From the NCBI RefSeq assembly GCF_000516985.1, contig NW_006917098.1:682001-746000 (forward strand): a stretch of 64,000 nucleotides of DNA, written 5' to 3'. Below, one piece after another: positions 33,704-44,466 of the stretch. Origin of the DNA: Pestalotiopsis fici W106-1. Its lineage: Eukaryota > Ascomycota > Sordariomycetes > Amphisphaeriales > Sporocadaceae. The position numbers and the translations under genes were made by a program. How positions within the stretch are numbered: the first letter of the stretch is position 1; each line of letters starts with the position of its first letter. The notes below the pieces were generated by a model, which was not told the DNA's origin, made no database searches, and worked only from the letters and a program-made list of their open reading frames with translations.

Positions 33704-34102
33704 TTAGTGAACGCAACACTAAAAGGGGTATATGGAGTGTTAGGTTCGATTCCTAATGGCGCTAGTTACTGGGGTATTTATGAAGTTATTTTTTTCTAAT
33801 AGCGCTATTAGCTAAATAGTATACCTATTAAGAGGTTATTATAAGGCCGGGGTTTAATTCCTTTAAAGATTTTTAAGTTTAAAGATACGTCGTAAATCGA
33901 ACGCAATAATTCGTACGCAATAAATCGCAAGCCGTCGTTAGCCGTACGTTATAAGTCGAACGTCGACTAAATAAAGCTAAGGGCAGCTCTTAGCATAATG
34001 GGGACTTGTTAGTGAACGCAACACTAAAAGGGGGTATATAAAGTATTAGGTTCAATTCCTAATGGCGCTAGTTACTAGGGTGTCTATAAAGTTATTCTTT
34101 TC
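33704..34102 (+). repeat. Tandem SINE-like (tRNA-derived) repeat copies
   Basis: Two about 94-bp copies, 33704-33797 and 34009-34102, start TTAGTGAACGCAACACTAAA and are about 88% identical. Copy 1 contains GGTTCGATTCC, an exact RNA polymerase III B-box, inside a perfect T-arm-like stem (TTAGG/CCTAA). Copy 2 has GGTTCAATTCC. Near 33850 is a third, weaker B-box-like GGTTTAATTCC. No acceptor stem pairs, so these are not tRNA genes. Most differences between the copies are G/A or C/T, as RIP would leave. The spacer has short CGnACGCAATAA-type sub-repeats. Confidence 0.6.
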
Positions 34103-34247
34103 TTCCCTAACTATATAGCGCGGCTATACGTGCGAAAATGGAAGGCTACAGGATGTTTTAACACATGATTGATTTTGATCTTGATACTTGGTTCACTCCC
34201 TATTGAGCTACCTATATGGATTATTGTGCCGACTAAATAGAAATGTT

Positions 34248-35399
34248 CTATAAAGAAACTACAACTTTGGTGGCAGAGACGCCCCCTTTGCATAGATCGA
34301 TCCCGTTTTGAATGTTTTCAAGCCCACTTCCCACGACGGTGGGGTCGGGCTTTGCCAGAAACTGTCCAGTAGCCAATGCTTCCGGTAGAAAGTCGTTGTA
34401 AATTGCCGAGCCTACTTCGTTGGCCTTGAGATCGCTACCCCAGATAAACTTGGTCTGGACGCCTTTGCACTTGGCCTTGACACCGACCGAAATGTTCCAC
34501 CACATCATTTTCAACACAGCCCAGATGAAACCAACCGGGCCCGTGGGCAGGTCGCTCATGTCGAGTGGAGTGCTGGCTTGGGTGACAAATTTGCGGCCGG
34601 GTACCGCCGCAACTATGTCGATGCATGCCTCCAGAGACCCGGTACCGATGGCATAGGCCCCAGCACAGGTCTTGTTCTCCAGGGCAGCAATAATAGCCGG
34701 GACGGTCTTGGCTGCTTTGTAATTGAAAACCAAGGACGCACCGAGGGATTTCAGGTATTCAAAGTTTTTGGTCGATGAGGTGGCTACCACTTGGTATCCT
34801 GCCGCCCGAGCGAGTTGCATGGCATTGCTCCCAACACTGGTCGATCCTCCTCACACAATGACCACTGCATTCTTCGACGAATCGGCCGGCCTAGACACGT
34901 CGGTCTCAGACAGTGGCTTTGGTACCGGCAATGCGAGGTAGTCCTTCATGAAGAGGCCAGACGCGGCCGTCGATAGTCCCAGGGGGAGGACGCTCGCCTG
35001 CTCGTGAGACAAGCTTTGGGGGATTTTGGATGCCAGGTTGTAGCGCAGTACCGTGTACTCCTGGAAGGCGGCTTCGCTGCTCCCGCTGGCACGCTTGTCC
35101 GTGCCAACGGCATGGCCGACGACGCGGTCGCCTGGCCGGAATAGCTTGCTTGCGCGACCGCCAGACCCAACCTCCTCAACTACTCCAGAGACATCATTGC
35201 CGACAATGGCAGGATACTTGAGCCATGAGAATATCAGGGTGCCGAGAAGTTGCACACCGACGTCCACCGGGTTTATGGCGACAGCTTTGTTTCTGATGAC
35301 AAGCTCGTCGGGGCCCGGGGCGACATACGGAGCCGGGCGGACCTCTAGGCGCTTACTGTTTTTGTCGACAATGTATGCTGCATGGTTTCGGGGTGGCAT
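34248..35399 (-). pseudogene. Zinc-independent medium-chain alcohol dehydrogenase / enoyl-reductase-like gene broken by one TGA
   Basis: Apart from one stop the gene reads as an intact, intronless 383-codon MDR-family oxidoreductase. The N-terminal GroES-like domain begins MPPRNHAAYIVDK and contains AINPVDVGVQ, VGNDVSGVVEEVGSG and FRPGDRVVG. The cofactor domain contains, around the break, NAVVIV-stop-GGSTSVGSNAMQLAR, where the family has a Trp (VxVWGGSxSVG). The TGA is at 34851-34853 (minus strand). After it the frame runs on without further damage to VVVSL at 34248. It resembles fungal zinc-binding-dehydrogenase-like trans-enoyl reductases that lack catalytic zinc ligands. A TGG-to-TGA change makes this a very young pseudogene, a sequence error or a readthrough gene. 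Confidence 0.85.
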
Positions 35400-36260
35400 G
35401 GCCACTAAACGTAGTGGAGAGAATCAGTGCAACCCCGAGCAGGATTCGTAAGGACGTGTGACAGATATCGGCGCGGTCTTCACAGCTCGGGAGTTCGAAC
35501 AGCGTTCAACGGGATTTCTCGAGACTGTCGCCAAGGCTTTCTCTTCACAGTATATACTTGCGCTTCGTGTGTGGAGTTTGATGTCATGAGCGTGAGTGTG
35601 ATTTCGCCCAAAATTTAGATTCGAAATATATATAGTCCGGGGCTGTAGTTTATGTCCGCAGGTATTTGGCATGGAAAAATAACCCAGCAGTAGATTCGGG
35701 ATAGGCAGCAGGTGGTGAAACCAGGAAGGCGGGGTAAAACCGGACTATTTCCCAAGTCCACTAATATTCGGTAGTTACTCAACCTACGTTATGTATAACG
35801 CTGCTTGTGGAACTTGTGGATGTCTTAGTATATACATCGCCACTTGGGAACGTTTGAGTACTTTGACGATGGAGGCACATGAACCTTAGGAGTAGAACAC
35901 TCATTCGAGACCCTGGTAGTAATTGTGAATCAAGGTGGTGCTTTCTTAATAAAGCTTGGTATGGTCCGAGTGGCTGGCCGTGGACCCCCCAGCTTCCATG
36001 CATCAGTTTCATTCGAAGATGTTTTCCAGGAGGCGGGAATTTGTTCTGATATAATCAAACAAAAGAAGGGGCCTATCTGCTCTGAAATAGCCGTCAAGTT
36101 ACTGCACTACCAAACAAGTGCATGATTGTTTTCTTGTCCTTTATCAACACGTCATCAACAGGCATTTTTGCTGTTTGGCGTGACCCGTTCAATATTATGT
36201 CACCTAAAATGTCTTGGCCTAATGATGATTCTATCTTCTTGCCCGCATCCTTCGATCACC
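35400..36260. other. Intergenic region
   Basis: It holds the promoter of the broken dehydrogenase gene and the 3' flank of the CorA-ended gene. No further gene recognised; frames at 35424-35672 and 35779-36125 have no domain. Confidence 0.4.
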
Positions 36261-38086
36261 CTATACCTTATAAAAGAGAAAACAAGCTGCCGTGGCCGGT
36301 ATTGTCAAGACCAACCAGAGCCATATTTCGGTTGCGTCCGAGAACCACTCATTTCCGTCGAAAAATGGCATCGAAAGAAGGGCCTAGTTTAGTAAAAGCC
36401 AAGTTAGATGGCTAGAATAATCATCACGCGCCCAGCTTCGATCTCACTTTATGTGGAACCGTTGAGGAACCGTACTCACAGCAAATGTGGCTCCTGGAAG
36501 AAAGAACATTGTAACGACAGCAATCTACGTGAAACAAGTCAGGCGTCATGATTCCGAATTACCAATACTATAATGACTTACAGTCTTCATAGCTACGCTG
36601 TCCCGCTTCATCTCTTCGGCCAATGCATGAGACGCCTCGGCCATTTTGTGGCTAAGATTCGCGCTGTTAATTCGAATGCGATTGAAGAGCTAGAGCGGGG
36701 CATACAATTAGGTAAACCATTAATGTCGTCAGAGTAATGAGTCTCTTACAAGCGCCAGGATGTTCTGGATCTTCTCGAGTTCCTCGGCAAATGCATGCGT
36801 AGCTTCAATCTGTGAAAGTACCTGGCTCAATCCTCGCGATGCCGCCTCGAAGCTTTCGGTGGCAGAGCCACTGGAGCATTCATCATCGTAGACAGGCTCG
36901 TAATGTGCCACTAGGTCAACAACGACACCTTCCAGAGACTTTAATTCAGACAGGTACCGGTGAAGGTGAGCGGCGATCGAGTGGAGTGCGCGATTGATTT
37001 GCGTCAGCCTTGCTGCCGGGTTGTAGCCATCCGTATCGCCATTATCAAGCTCCTTCTGCAGGTCAAGCTCGTGGATGATGAGCTGCTCATGGATGCTGTT
37101 CAAGGCGTTGGTCCACCAACGGGAAGCGCTGCTAAGATATACAAGATGTATATAGCAGCCATAGCCGGCGTCAACTCCGAGGCTCCTCCTTTGTTTCATC
37201 ACCTCCTCTATTCGTTGGCTCGGCTCCAGCGCTACCTTGGGCCAGCCCCCGTGCATGAAATCGAAGGCGAGAAATGTCACTCGCTTAGATACCATTTCTA
37301 TGCGTGAGAATATGCCAACACAGGACCGACGGATATCGACCATTGCGCCTGGCAACGGGAGCCTATGGGAAGGGTTCATCTGGCTGGGTCCGATGGCGTC
37401 GTCTAGTATCCCAGCGGCATCAGGCACGCCTGCCGGGACTTGGACTCTGATGAGAAGAAAGTACCAGAAATCAAAAGCAGTCTGATTGTTCAATCGTATT
37501 TTGCGAGATCCGCGTCCGTTAGGGAGGAAGTGCCGCGAAAGAGTGAAGACGAATGCCGGAGGTATCATCAGTCGATCTGCGAGTGCCCCAAAACAGGCTT
37601 CAGAAATCCGTAATTTATTGGCGTCAATAGGAGCCTCAGCTTTCTGGTTCTGAACAAGATATTTATAAATAAAGCTACTCGTGTCAGGTGTTCCATTCAG
37701 CATCAAGGTAGTCTACGCGGCAGCTTACAACAAGTCGTATCTTGACTTATCGTCGATAGATGATTATTCATAAAGAATAAACCTCATGCTCTTCCGAGTA
37801 GTGGTTTCTGAACATCGAAAAGGTTGCCTTACCAGCGCCTCAATATCTTCCTTGCGGATGAGGTCTGTCTTGACCGGCCGGGAGCCGGTTCTCTGGACGA
37901 CATGGTGAATCAATGTGTTTTCTGAAAGCTGAGACTGTCCAAACTCCTTGAAAGACTGGGCAATGACGTTGCCGTGCTCACTTTGAGGCAATAGAGCCTT
38001 TTTAGTGAACGTTATTGTTTACTTATGTGGTGTTTCGTGAGGACTCACATCTCTGGCGCGTAATTAGCTGCCTGGGGATCACTCAT
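36261..38086 (-). CDS. Fungal protein with C-terminal CorA-like two-helix membrane domain
   Basis: Six exons (38086-38049, 37980-37833, 37712-36750, 36689-36582, 36524-36480, 36383-36261) join in frame to 474 residues with GT-AG introns throughout. The large N-terminal region (residues about 1-370) includes LMIPPAFVFTLSRHFLPNGR, WYFLLIRVQVPAG and a long helical part. The C-terminus has the CorA-like arrangement: the helical stalk LFNRIRINSANLSHKMAEAS, EEMKRDSVAMKTIAVVTMFF, LPGATFAALLSMPFF, then WLWLVLTIPATAACFLFYKV. The first helix motif M-K-T-I-A-x-x-T-M-F-F-L-P-G is the fungal CorA-like signature; the Mg-channel GMN loop is absent. Such proteins are widespread but uncharacterised in fungi and probably sit in a membrane as oligomers. 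The tiny first exon is the least certain part. Confidence 0.8.
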
Positions 38087-38716
38087 TTTGGCCTGTTGTA
38101 TACTGGCTCTCGTGAAGACGAGAGTCTTGGGTAGCTAGACTGAAAATCGTTTCTCGAAGACGAGTTCTGTCGTTTTGTACATATGTAAGCCACAAGCCTT
38201 GTACTACACGGATGAGCCACTTCTTTCGTAAAATATCAAGTACGCATGAGTGACTGGATTAACCCTTGAATAATCATTCTCCTGTGTGCAGCCGCACGCC
38301 AGCCACTAATGCACGGGGGTGCCCAATTGATAAAGCTTGGAGGCTCCCATGGCTGCGCGGTGGCGCAGCCGAGATTTATTGGTACTCTGTACAGTTTTTG
38401 CCGTGTCGTGGTTATTGCCAATTGGTAAATGCTCGGCCATGCAGTCAGCCAGCCATGTTGGGCTGGCCACCTGCCAATGTACATACCAGGGTCGCAGCCA
38501 CCAAAAGCAAAAAGCAGCCCGCAATGGCGATTGCACGGTCGCCTGCCTCGCCTTTGGCAGTGTCATCGGACCTGTCTAGAACTATTAGCAGTGATACGTA
38601 GTGAAATCTACAAGGGATTCTCGCCAAATCATAACCATTTTGCAACATTTCCCCCCGCCGGTAGGATCAAACCAACCTTAGCTTTTCCGGCCCTTATTTA
38701 CCAGCTTTGACCGAAA
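38087..38716. other. Intergenic region
   Basis: Several overlapping frames on both strands (38236-38710) cover the same stretch with no domain. No gene is supported. Confidence 0.4.
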
Positions 38717-39442
38717 ATGCCCAATCGACAGCACCGCAAACAGAGATTCCAAACGTCCAGCCTTGACCCGTCATGGATTCTGCCAGACGAAGAATCTGCC
38801 GCGGTCGGTGTCGCCTTTGCCAATGCTTCTGAAACTGCCTCAATTTCCGACAGGTCGGTTATGCAGCCCGAGCCTCGTGCCCAAGAACAGGCGGACGATT
38901 CCGACACGAAGATTACCAAACCAGTTCCCAGCGCTGAGGTACCTCCTGAGGCCGCTGCCAGTACCAATGTTTACAGCGTTAGCGATTCCTCAAATAGCGC
39001 GACCCATTCATCCGTTCGTTTGACGCCGCCGAGCCGTGAAGGTCAAGATAAACAAAGGTCGGAGAATGAAGATAGATTGGCTGTACCGCGCAGTCAAGTC
39101 AGAAGAAGGCGGAGAAAACGATACACAAGCAAACATGCCCCTGACTGGCTTGAAAATGATGCGGCGGACACGACTTCTAGAGAGGCCGAGGGCGCGGGGA
39201 CTGCAATTTTGCATTCCAGAGTGGAAGGCCTTGGACTGCAGGATAGGCCTCGGGGGGTTCCGGTCTGGGCTCCTCCTGAAAGCAGGCCAATCCGTTCCGA
39301 GCCGGTAGCTGACGTACCCTCTCCATTCCCAGTGTCAATCTTTCGCATTTCGGGGACGTCTCACTATAGTTCTGGATACGACGCACCACCTATAGCACCT
39401 CAAACACCCTCAACGTATTCACCCAGTTACAGGTTTCAGTAG
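38717..39442 (+). CDS. Hypothetical Ser/Pro-rich low-complexity protein (241 aa)
   Basis: Intronless 241-residue frame from ATG at 38717 (MPNRQHRKQRFQTSSLDPSW). It is rich in Ser, Ala, Glu and Pro and predicted mostly disordered. A basic block SQVRRRRRKRYTSKHAPDWL near 125-144 could be a nuclear-localisation signal. The tail TPSTYSPSYRFQ is Tyr/Pro-rich. No signal peptide, membrane segment or known domain. The frame is longer than expected by chance in this AT-rich area, though disordered proteins give little signal. It lies about 850 bp before the vWA gene on the same strand. Confidence 0.5.
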   Translation: MPNRQHRKQRFQTSSLDPSWILPDEESAAVGVAFANASETASISDRSVMQPEPRAQEQADDSDTKITKPVPSAEVPPEAAASTNVYSVSDSSNSATHSSVRLTPPSREGQDKQRSENEDRLAVPRSQVRRRRRKRYTSKHAPDWLENDAADTTSREAEGAGTAILHSRVEGLGLQDRPRGVPVWAPPESRPIRSEPVADVPSPFPVSIFRISGTSHYSSGYDAPPIAPQTPSTYSPSYRFQ

Positions 39443-40287
39443 CACGTGCAATATTTCCAGCGGTTCAAACATATCAGAGCCCTCGACCATAAGACAAATA
39501 ATTGTATATTACCGTCCAAACATGTACAAATGCATTCTCTACTCTCCAAAACCAGGTAGATTACCGTAAATTTCCTGTGAGAAAAGTGTCTGAGTCAAAG
39601 TAGTGGGAAGCAATATATTCCAAAGCAGAGAACTGCAAAAGTCTGCTAAAAGCATCGACTACATAACGATCGTAGTGTGTTCATATATAATTTCAAGAGA
39701 ACGTGCTGTCCTTATCCAAGGTAGTCCATGAGTCCCGAGCCATTGGCAGCCACATTCAAGCCAAAATGCATTTTACCGTGTCGTGCAGCAAGCCAAAATG
39801 CCCCGACACTGCCAACGGCTAGACGCTTTGTGTGCTGGGTAAGGCAGAAGGGCGACTTCTTCTGCATCACGTAAGTACTCAATAAGCAAGTGCTAACAGA
39901 GCCTGATGCATATATCCAGCGGACTTATTGGTCAAGGAGGCTGAGCGCCGAGAATCCTGGCCCGTCAATACAGTAGTGCTACCCTCCCACAGCCCCGCAG
40001 TTATGATCTTAAAAGGAAGGTTGAGGTCCCGATCCGAATTTCGACCTCGAGGACCTTCAGCTATAGACACTGGTACGATAAAGAAGACGAAACAGAGATA
40101 GCAAAATCATGGAGAACCGTCTATCCGTGTCCACACCAAACCGACCAATTCCAAATCGTCAACGGGGAAGTTCCAGTAGCTAGATCCTCAAGAGTTTCAA
40201 GAGTAGTACAACCCATGTCGCCTTTCTGACAAATGGTTCCTGGTCCTGACCGTTATTATAGAATTGCGCTTGAAACGAGCAACATGG
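39443..40287. other. Intergenic region upstream of the vWA gene
   Basis: No gene recognised. It holds the 3' flank of the disordered protein and the promoter of the vWA gene. Confidence 0.4.
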
Positions 40288-42552
40288 ATGGGTAAGAGCC
40301 AGCTTTCCGCGGCTGATGCCTCCAACTCGGAGCAGGTCACTCGGGATAGCAGCTCAATGTCATCGCCCACGGAGTCACCTGTCAGGAGTCCGACTCCATC
40401 AGACTCCCGCAACTTTCTTGTTCCTGGTTCCCCACTGGGTAGGACGTTTTCCGCAGCGGGTGAACCCCCATCGCCAAGCCCGCACCATAGCCAACCCATC
40501 GCTCTCTCCGGAGACTGCCAGCCAGTCCCACCAATCGACATTCCAGAGGGTGAACTACGAGCCGTTAACCAAGTGACTGTCGCTTTTGCCATTGATATCT
40601 CCGGAAGTACGGCAGGGAGCATCATTCGACAGGAGAAAGACGCCATTATGAGCGTCACATCGACGTTCGACTCTACGAGCCTCAGGCACCAATGTACCGT
40701 CCTCCCATGGTCACATAAATCCCACTCGCCGCTGAAAATCGACGAGATTGAAGAGATCAATTCTGGCGGAGGGACAGACCCTTCTGTTTTGCTCGAGAAT
40801 CCTGTCTTTAGATCGCAGCTCCAAAGGTCGAATCTCTGGTTTCTTTTGACAGATGGCGAAATTTACAAGCCGGTGATAACCAAATTTGCCAATGCCATAC
40901 CTGAGGCGAGGATACACGGAACTGCATGTGTCATTATCCTTTTTGGATACTCGAGATCATCTCCCTTAGAATGCAACGTGTCAGTTGGTATGTCCGTTTT
41001 CGCTGTGGCGCCGCATTGCATCTTCTTATTTCACGATGTTCGTTCAGCCAAAGTGTATATTCTCCAGGCAAAAGGCTGCTTCTCAAGTCTGCTCCCAGAG
41101 ACTGAACGCTTCACTTCTTTTGGTACAGAGACCCGCTGGGATGAATTGGCTTGCATCACCTACAAGTCGCTGGCCCAGGTCAGGATCGCATCTCTCTCTC
41201 CGATATCCTTATTAGCATCAAAGAGGCGTGCTCTCCGTCCTGAGCAATCAGAGCGGCGGACGAGTCCAATAAACCATCGGCACACGTCAGGTCGCGCTGA
41301 GAGAGAGCATCAGTCCCAGCTTCGCTATGGCAACAGCACTTACCCTAGGGCTGCGCGGTCCAGTAAGCCCAAACAGCACGCTCGAAATTTGCTATTCATG
41401 CCTGGATTTGAGGGCACCAGAATCCTTTCGGATAATGACTTCTTCTCACCAAATTATGATACCTGCGCGCTATGCGGCGAACACAAGTCGATCCAGACAC
41501 TCTTACTATCCACCAATAGGAACGGCGACGATGAAACACCAGACCTTCCCAAGGCGAACCGCAAAGCCCGACACAAGTATCCTCTGGTTCTTGGTAGTTA
41601 CCCCGAGACGGATGTCATTCTGCCGTTCATGACTTGCGACGCTTGCGCCTTCGTCCTCCTCGAGGTAGGAGAGCTACCGAACGGAGACCGAGTCACGGCA
41701 GCACTCCCAATGGTCTCTCTATACAATGAGGTGAACCGCAGCAAGTGGCTCGAGCTTCTCAGCAGTGCCTACGAGCACCGCTTCCATGAACGTATCGTTT
41801 TTCTTGTCTTCCTGTCGTCCTTGTGCTCCGCTCTCGAGGACCTGACCACCAACGACGAACCCGGCTCATCCAGTCTCATTAGGGTTCTCGAGTCGTGCTG
41901 CATGACCCTGTGCCAGCTGCCGGGAATCTCGACCATAGCGGGCTTCACGCCCGTTGGCAGCCCCATTGCAAACATGGTGGACGATACGATGCCATTCGCG
42001 ACGACCATTGGGGTAGCTTTCAACCGGCAGGCTACCCCGGGCTTGGAGCTACCCTGCCTGACGTACCCGATTGAAGGATTCTTGGCCATCGTTCGTCTAG
42101 CCAGCCTGACTGAGGACATTGAAGGTTATTCAATCGAGTCAATGGTCTGGAAGAAGCTCCTATACCACATGACAGGCCAGCACTGTGTGCTGCAGAAGCA
42201 ACAGGGTGCCATGGAGGCGGATAAGACACTGAGGTCTGTGATCTACAGTGAAAATGTGGTTCAGCCTGACGGAATCGACGGTGGAAAAGAGCCGGTCCCG
42301 ATTCTCTCATTTTCCATTTCTGCGCTGAGCGACACGCACCTGCTTCAACCATCATCTGAGATCATTGACCAATTCGAACGCATGGAGCAGTATTTCCTGC
42401 CCATCAAAGACACTACCAAGTACCACGCTGCCATGGCCGTGTTCCTACACCTGCTTAGTGCGTCGGTGGTTGACTCCGCCAGGATCCTAGATGCATCCGA
42501 CTTTTTTCTCCATTTGCGGTACTCTCAGGACATTTCAACCTTGTTTTTATGA
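40288..42552 (+). CDS. von Willebrand factor A-domain protein with paired CxxC motifs
   Basis: Intronless gene of 754 residues from ATG at 40288. Residues 1-92 are Ser/Pro-rich and disordered. A vWA domain follows (about 95-270), with all metal-ion (MIDAS) elements in order: D103-x-S-x-S107 in FAIDISGSTAGS, T163 in SGGGTDPS, and D189 in WFLLTDGEIY. A basic linker (about 310-365) leads to a C-terminal region with CALC (393-396) and CDAC (450-453), a possible zinc-binding pair, then a helical domain to the end. No signal peptide, so an intracellular Mg-dependent protein-protein interaction module is likely. Partners are unknown. vWA proteins of this sort can act in AAA-ATPase or ubiquitin-linked assemblies, but nothing here proves it. 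An ATG at 40284 meets a donor-like GGTAAG and is not used here. Confidence 0.8.
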   Translation: MGKSQLSAADASNSEQVTRDSSSMSSPTESPVRSPTPSDSRNFLVPGSPLGRTFSAAGEPPSPSPHHSQPIALSGDCQPVPPIDIPEGELRAVNQVTVAFAIDISGSTAGSIIRQEKDAIMSVTSTFDSTSLRHQCTVLPWSHKSHSPLKIDEIEEINSGGGTDPSVLLENPVFRSQLQRSNLWFLLTDGEIYKPVITKFANAIPEARIHGTACVIILFGYSRSSPLECNVSVGMSVFAVAPHCIFLFHDVRSAKVYILQAKGCFSSLLPETERFTSFGTETRWDELACITYKSLAQVRIASLSPISLLASKRRALRPEQSERRTSPINHRHTSGRAEREHQSQLRYGNSTYPRAARSSKPKQHARNLLFMPGFEGTRILSDNDFFSPNYDTCALCGEHKSIQTLLLSTNRNGDDETPDLPKANRKARHKYPLVLGSYPETDVILPFMTCDACAFVLLEVGELPNGDRVTAALPMVSLYNEVNRSKWLELLSSAYEHRFHERIVFLVFLSSLCSALEDLTTNDEPGSSSLIRVLESCCMTLCQLPGISTIAGFTPVGSPIANMVDDTMPFATTIGVAFNRQATPGLELPCLTYPIEGFLAIVRLASLTEDIEGYSIESMVWKKLLYHMTGQHCVLQKQQGAMEADKTLRSVIYSENVVQPDGIDGGKEPVPILSFSISALSDTHLLQPSSEIIDQFERMEQYFLPIKDTTKYHAAMAVFLHLLSASVVDSARILDASDFFLHLRYSQDISTLFL

Positions 42553-42910
42553 TGTGTTCGATGACCCAAAACTGATAACTAGCGAGCAAGTATCCGCTAT
42601 GGTGCACGCCGCGTATAATCTACAGCCCATCTAGTTAAGTGGGCCGGTTTCCAGCATGCATCCATAGGTACCTAGGTAGTCATAGTACAAGATTTTATGA
42701 TCAAGTCCGGGACCAGATATTATGTAGCCTTCAAAGAAAAGGAAATTGTGACATAGTCTACGCATCTATATCCACGATGATAGCCTAGCTAGTAGCTACC
42801 ATAGTGGAGCTTCACTTTTGGTCTGCTAGCGCAGTGGGTAGATGCGATAGAAATGATAAAGGCTGCTTATATTAATACAAACTCGACTGGGTAAACAACA
42901 TGTACAACCA
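42553..42910. other. Intergenic region
   Basis: No gene recognised. It includes a CTAGGTA-type palindrome near 42668-42680. Confidence 0.35.
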
Positions 42911-43537
42911 TTATTTTCTGGTCCATCGGTGCCAGTCAAGGTTGGCCCAAATGTGTTCAGTAGGCCCAATAAGGCAGTTGGTTTGCCAAACGCTGGATCG
43001 CGTAATAGCTGGGTGATGAGCTTTGGATCGCAGGTGAAGAGGACGTTTTGAGTGGGAGAGACGGCAATGAGCGTGTCAGCGCCGGTGATGGCAAATGGGC
43101 TATACTTCTTGGCGGATGGGGAAGAAGGAATAGACGGAGCAAAGGCTGCTTGTATAGGGTCATCTGGGTTGGAAGGTATCCAGAGTGCCATATACGATCG
43201 AGGAGGAGCAAACTGCTTTCAGTCAGCCAATTTTGTGCGCCAAAAGTGGTCCATGTTTTGTCCCGAGCGCCCGAATAGTTGGGGGGGGGGGGGGGGGGCG
43301 TGGGGTTGTCACGCACGGCATCCATTGCTCCCTGCGCTTCTTTGGAAGCAAGTCCAGCAGCGGAAGGAAAAGACTTCCGGCAATGAGCCATGGAACGCTC
43401 GTTAGATTTGTTGGAAGCAAAACGTATTCGAAGCCAGAGGACTTGGCATGAGCGCGATTCTTGAGCAAGCCAAAGCCTAGAAAGCCTAGAGTCGCAGCAA
43501 TGACGCTGAAGGTCGATGTCGCTAGTAAGGAATACAT
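42911..43537 (-). pseudogene. Truncated cytochrome P450 N-terminal fragment
   Basis: On the minus strand from 43537, MYSLLATSTFSVIAATLGFL then AKSSGFEYVLLPTNLTSVPW is a P450 membrane anchor and hinge. After a G18 run (C18 on this strand) the frame changes. Further on, DTLIAVSPTQNVLFTCDPKL and ITQLLRDPAFGKPTALLGLL lead to FGPTLTGTDGPEN, the region just before helix C of fungal class-II P450s. The family then needs an R-Y-R-K-I-A-A-P-F-type helix and about 350 residues including the haem Cys; none follow. The fragment therefore keeps only the first third. No function is expected. Confidence 0.7.
43281..43298 (+). repeat. Mononucleotide G run (18 bases)
   Basis: Eighteen consecutive G inside the P450 fragment, at the point where the reading frame breaks. 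Its length may be misread in assembly. Confidence 0.9.
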
Positions 43538-44466
43538 AGTGGTCAGGTAGGCCAGCGTCACTGCTAGGTGGGTGGAAGCCAGGTGGATGGGAAATGTTGT
43601 GGTGAGCAATCTAGCGCTTTCGCCTCTCCGGTTTCTTGGTCCGCAAAGGCGTTTGGCGCCGGTTAGTGAGGCTGGCAGGGTAGGAAAGCAGGCTATGGAC
43701 GAGAGGGAAAGAAACGCAGAAGATTGATGACCTTTGAAAACTGCTGTGTGTTTCTTGATCTGTGCTTGGAAATCCAGCTTCTGCCTACAAGCCGCGTGAC
43801 GGGAATGGAAATGGCTGTCTCATTCATGGCTGCAAGGGACTCTCAGGTCGCCTGGATCCCTGGAGGTATGAATGGATGCATGCATTGTGCGATTCCATAC
43901 AAAGAGTGCCTCAAAGTCCGAGTCAAGAAATATTCGCTGCCGAGCAACCAACACGTTGCTGGATGATACATGACCCGGGAGTATCCGATCTGGCCAAGCA
44001 ATCGAATGAGACCTAGATTCCTCTTCTCCCTCTTGTTCGTGGACCAAACAAGTGAAATCTGCAGTCAGCGTGGTGTTCGGGTACTGTAATTGATGTACCC
44101 ATACAATACCTCCAGGGGCTGTTTAGTGAGAGTTGGGAAGGTTGGGGATTATGCTACTACCCCGCCAATTCCTCATTTATGCTGACTGACGGTTATTGCT
44201 CGGATATATACGCTTACCTAACATCAAGGATCATTGCTATTAATTATTACAACTACTACGGCAAATCGGCAGTGAGAAATTAAAAATTGACAATATCAGA
44301 CAGCATCTTCCGGATACCATAGTAATACTAGATTGAACTTAATTCTTGGAACATTTTATGTAAGGAGACAAGGAATAACAAGTTCAACGGCATCCAATAT
44401 TGTGCTCATTGCAATTGGAAGACCAATTGCCACCAGCGCTCGAACCCGAGTACTGTTCGTGCTTGG
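43538..44466. other. Intergenic region downstream of the NLR gene
   Basis: No gene recognised. Frames at 43724-44047 are short, overlapping and without domain. Confidence 0.4.

Noticed and set aside
33704..33797. Possible tRNA gene (exact B-box and T-arm)
   Set aside because: No pairing acceptor stem, D-arm or anticodon arm could be placed. The repeated copy and poor A-box favour a SINE-like element.
33704..34102. Solo or paired LTRs of a retrotransposon
   Set aside because: The repeats are only about 94 bp, lack TG..CA ends, and the roughly 200-bp spacer codes for nothing.
38236..38710. Cluster of overlapping frames on both strands
   Set aside because: Six mutually overlapping frames of 67-111 codons without domains; typical of chance openness.
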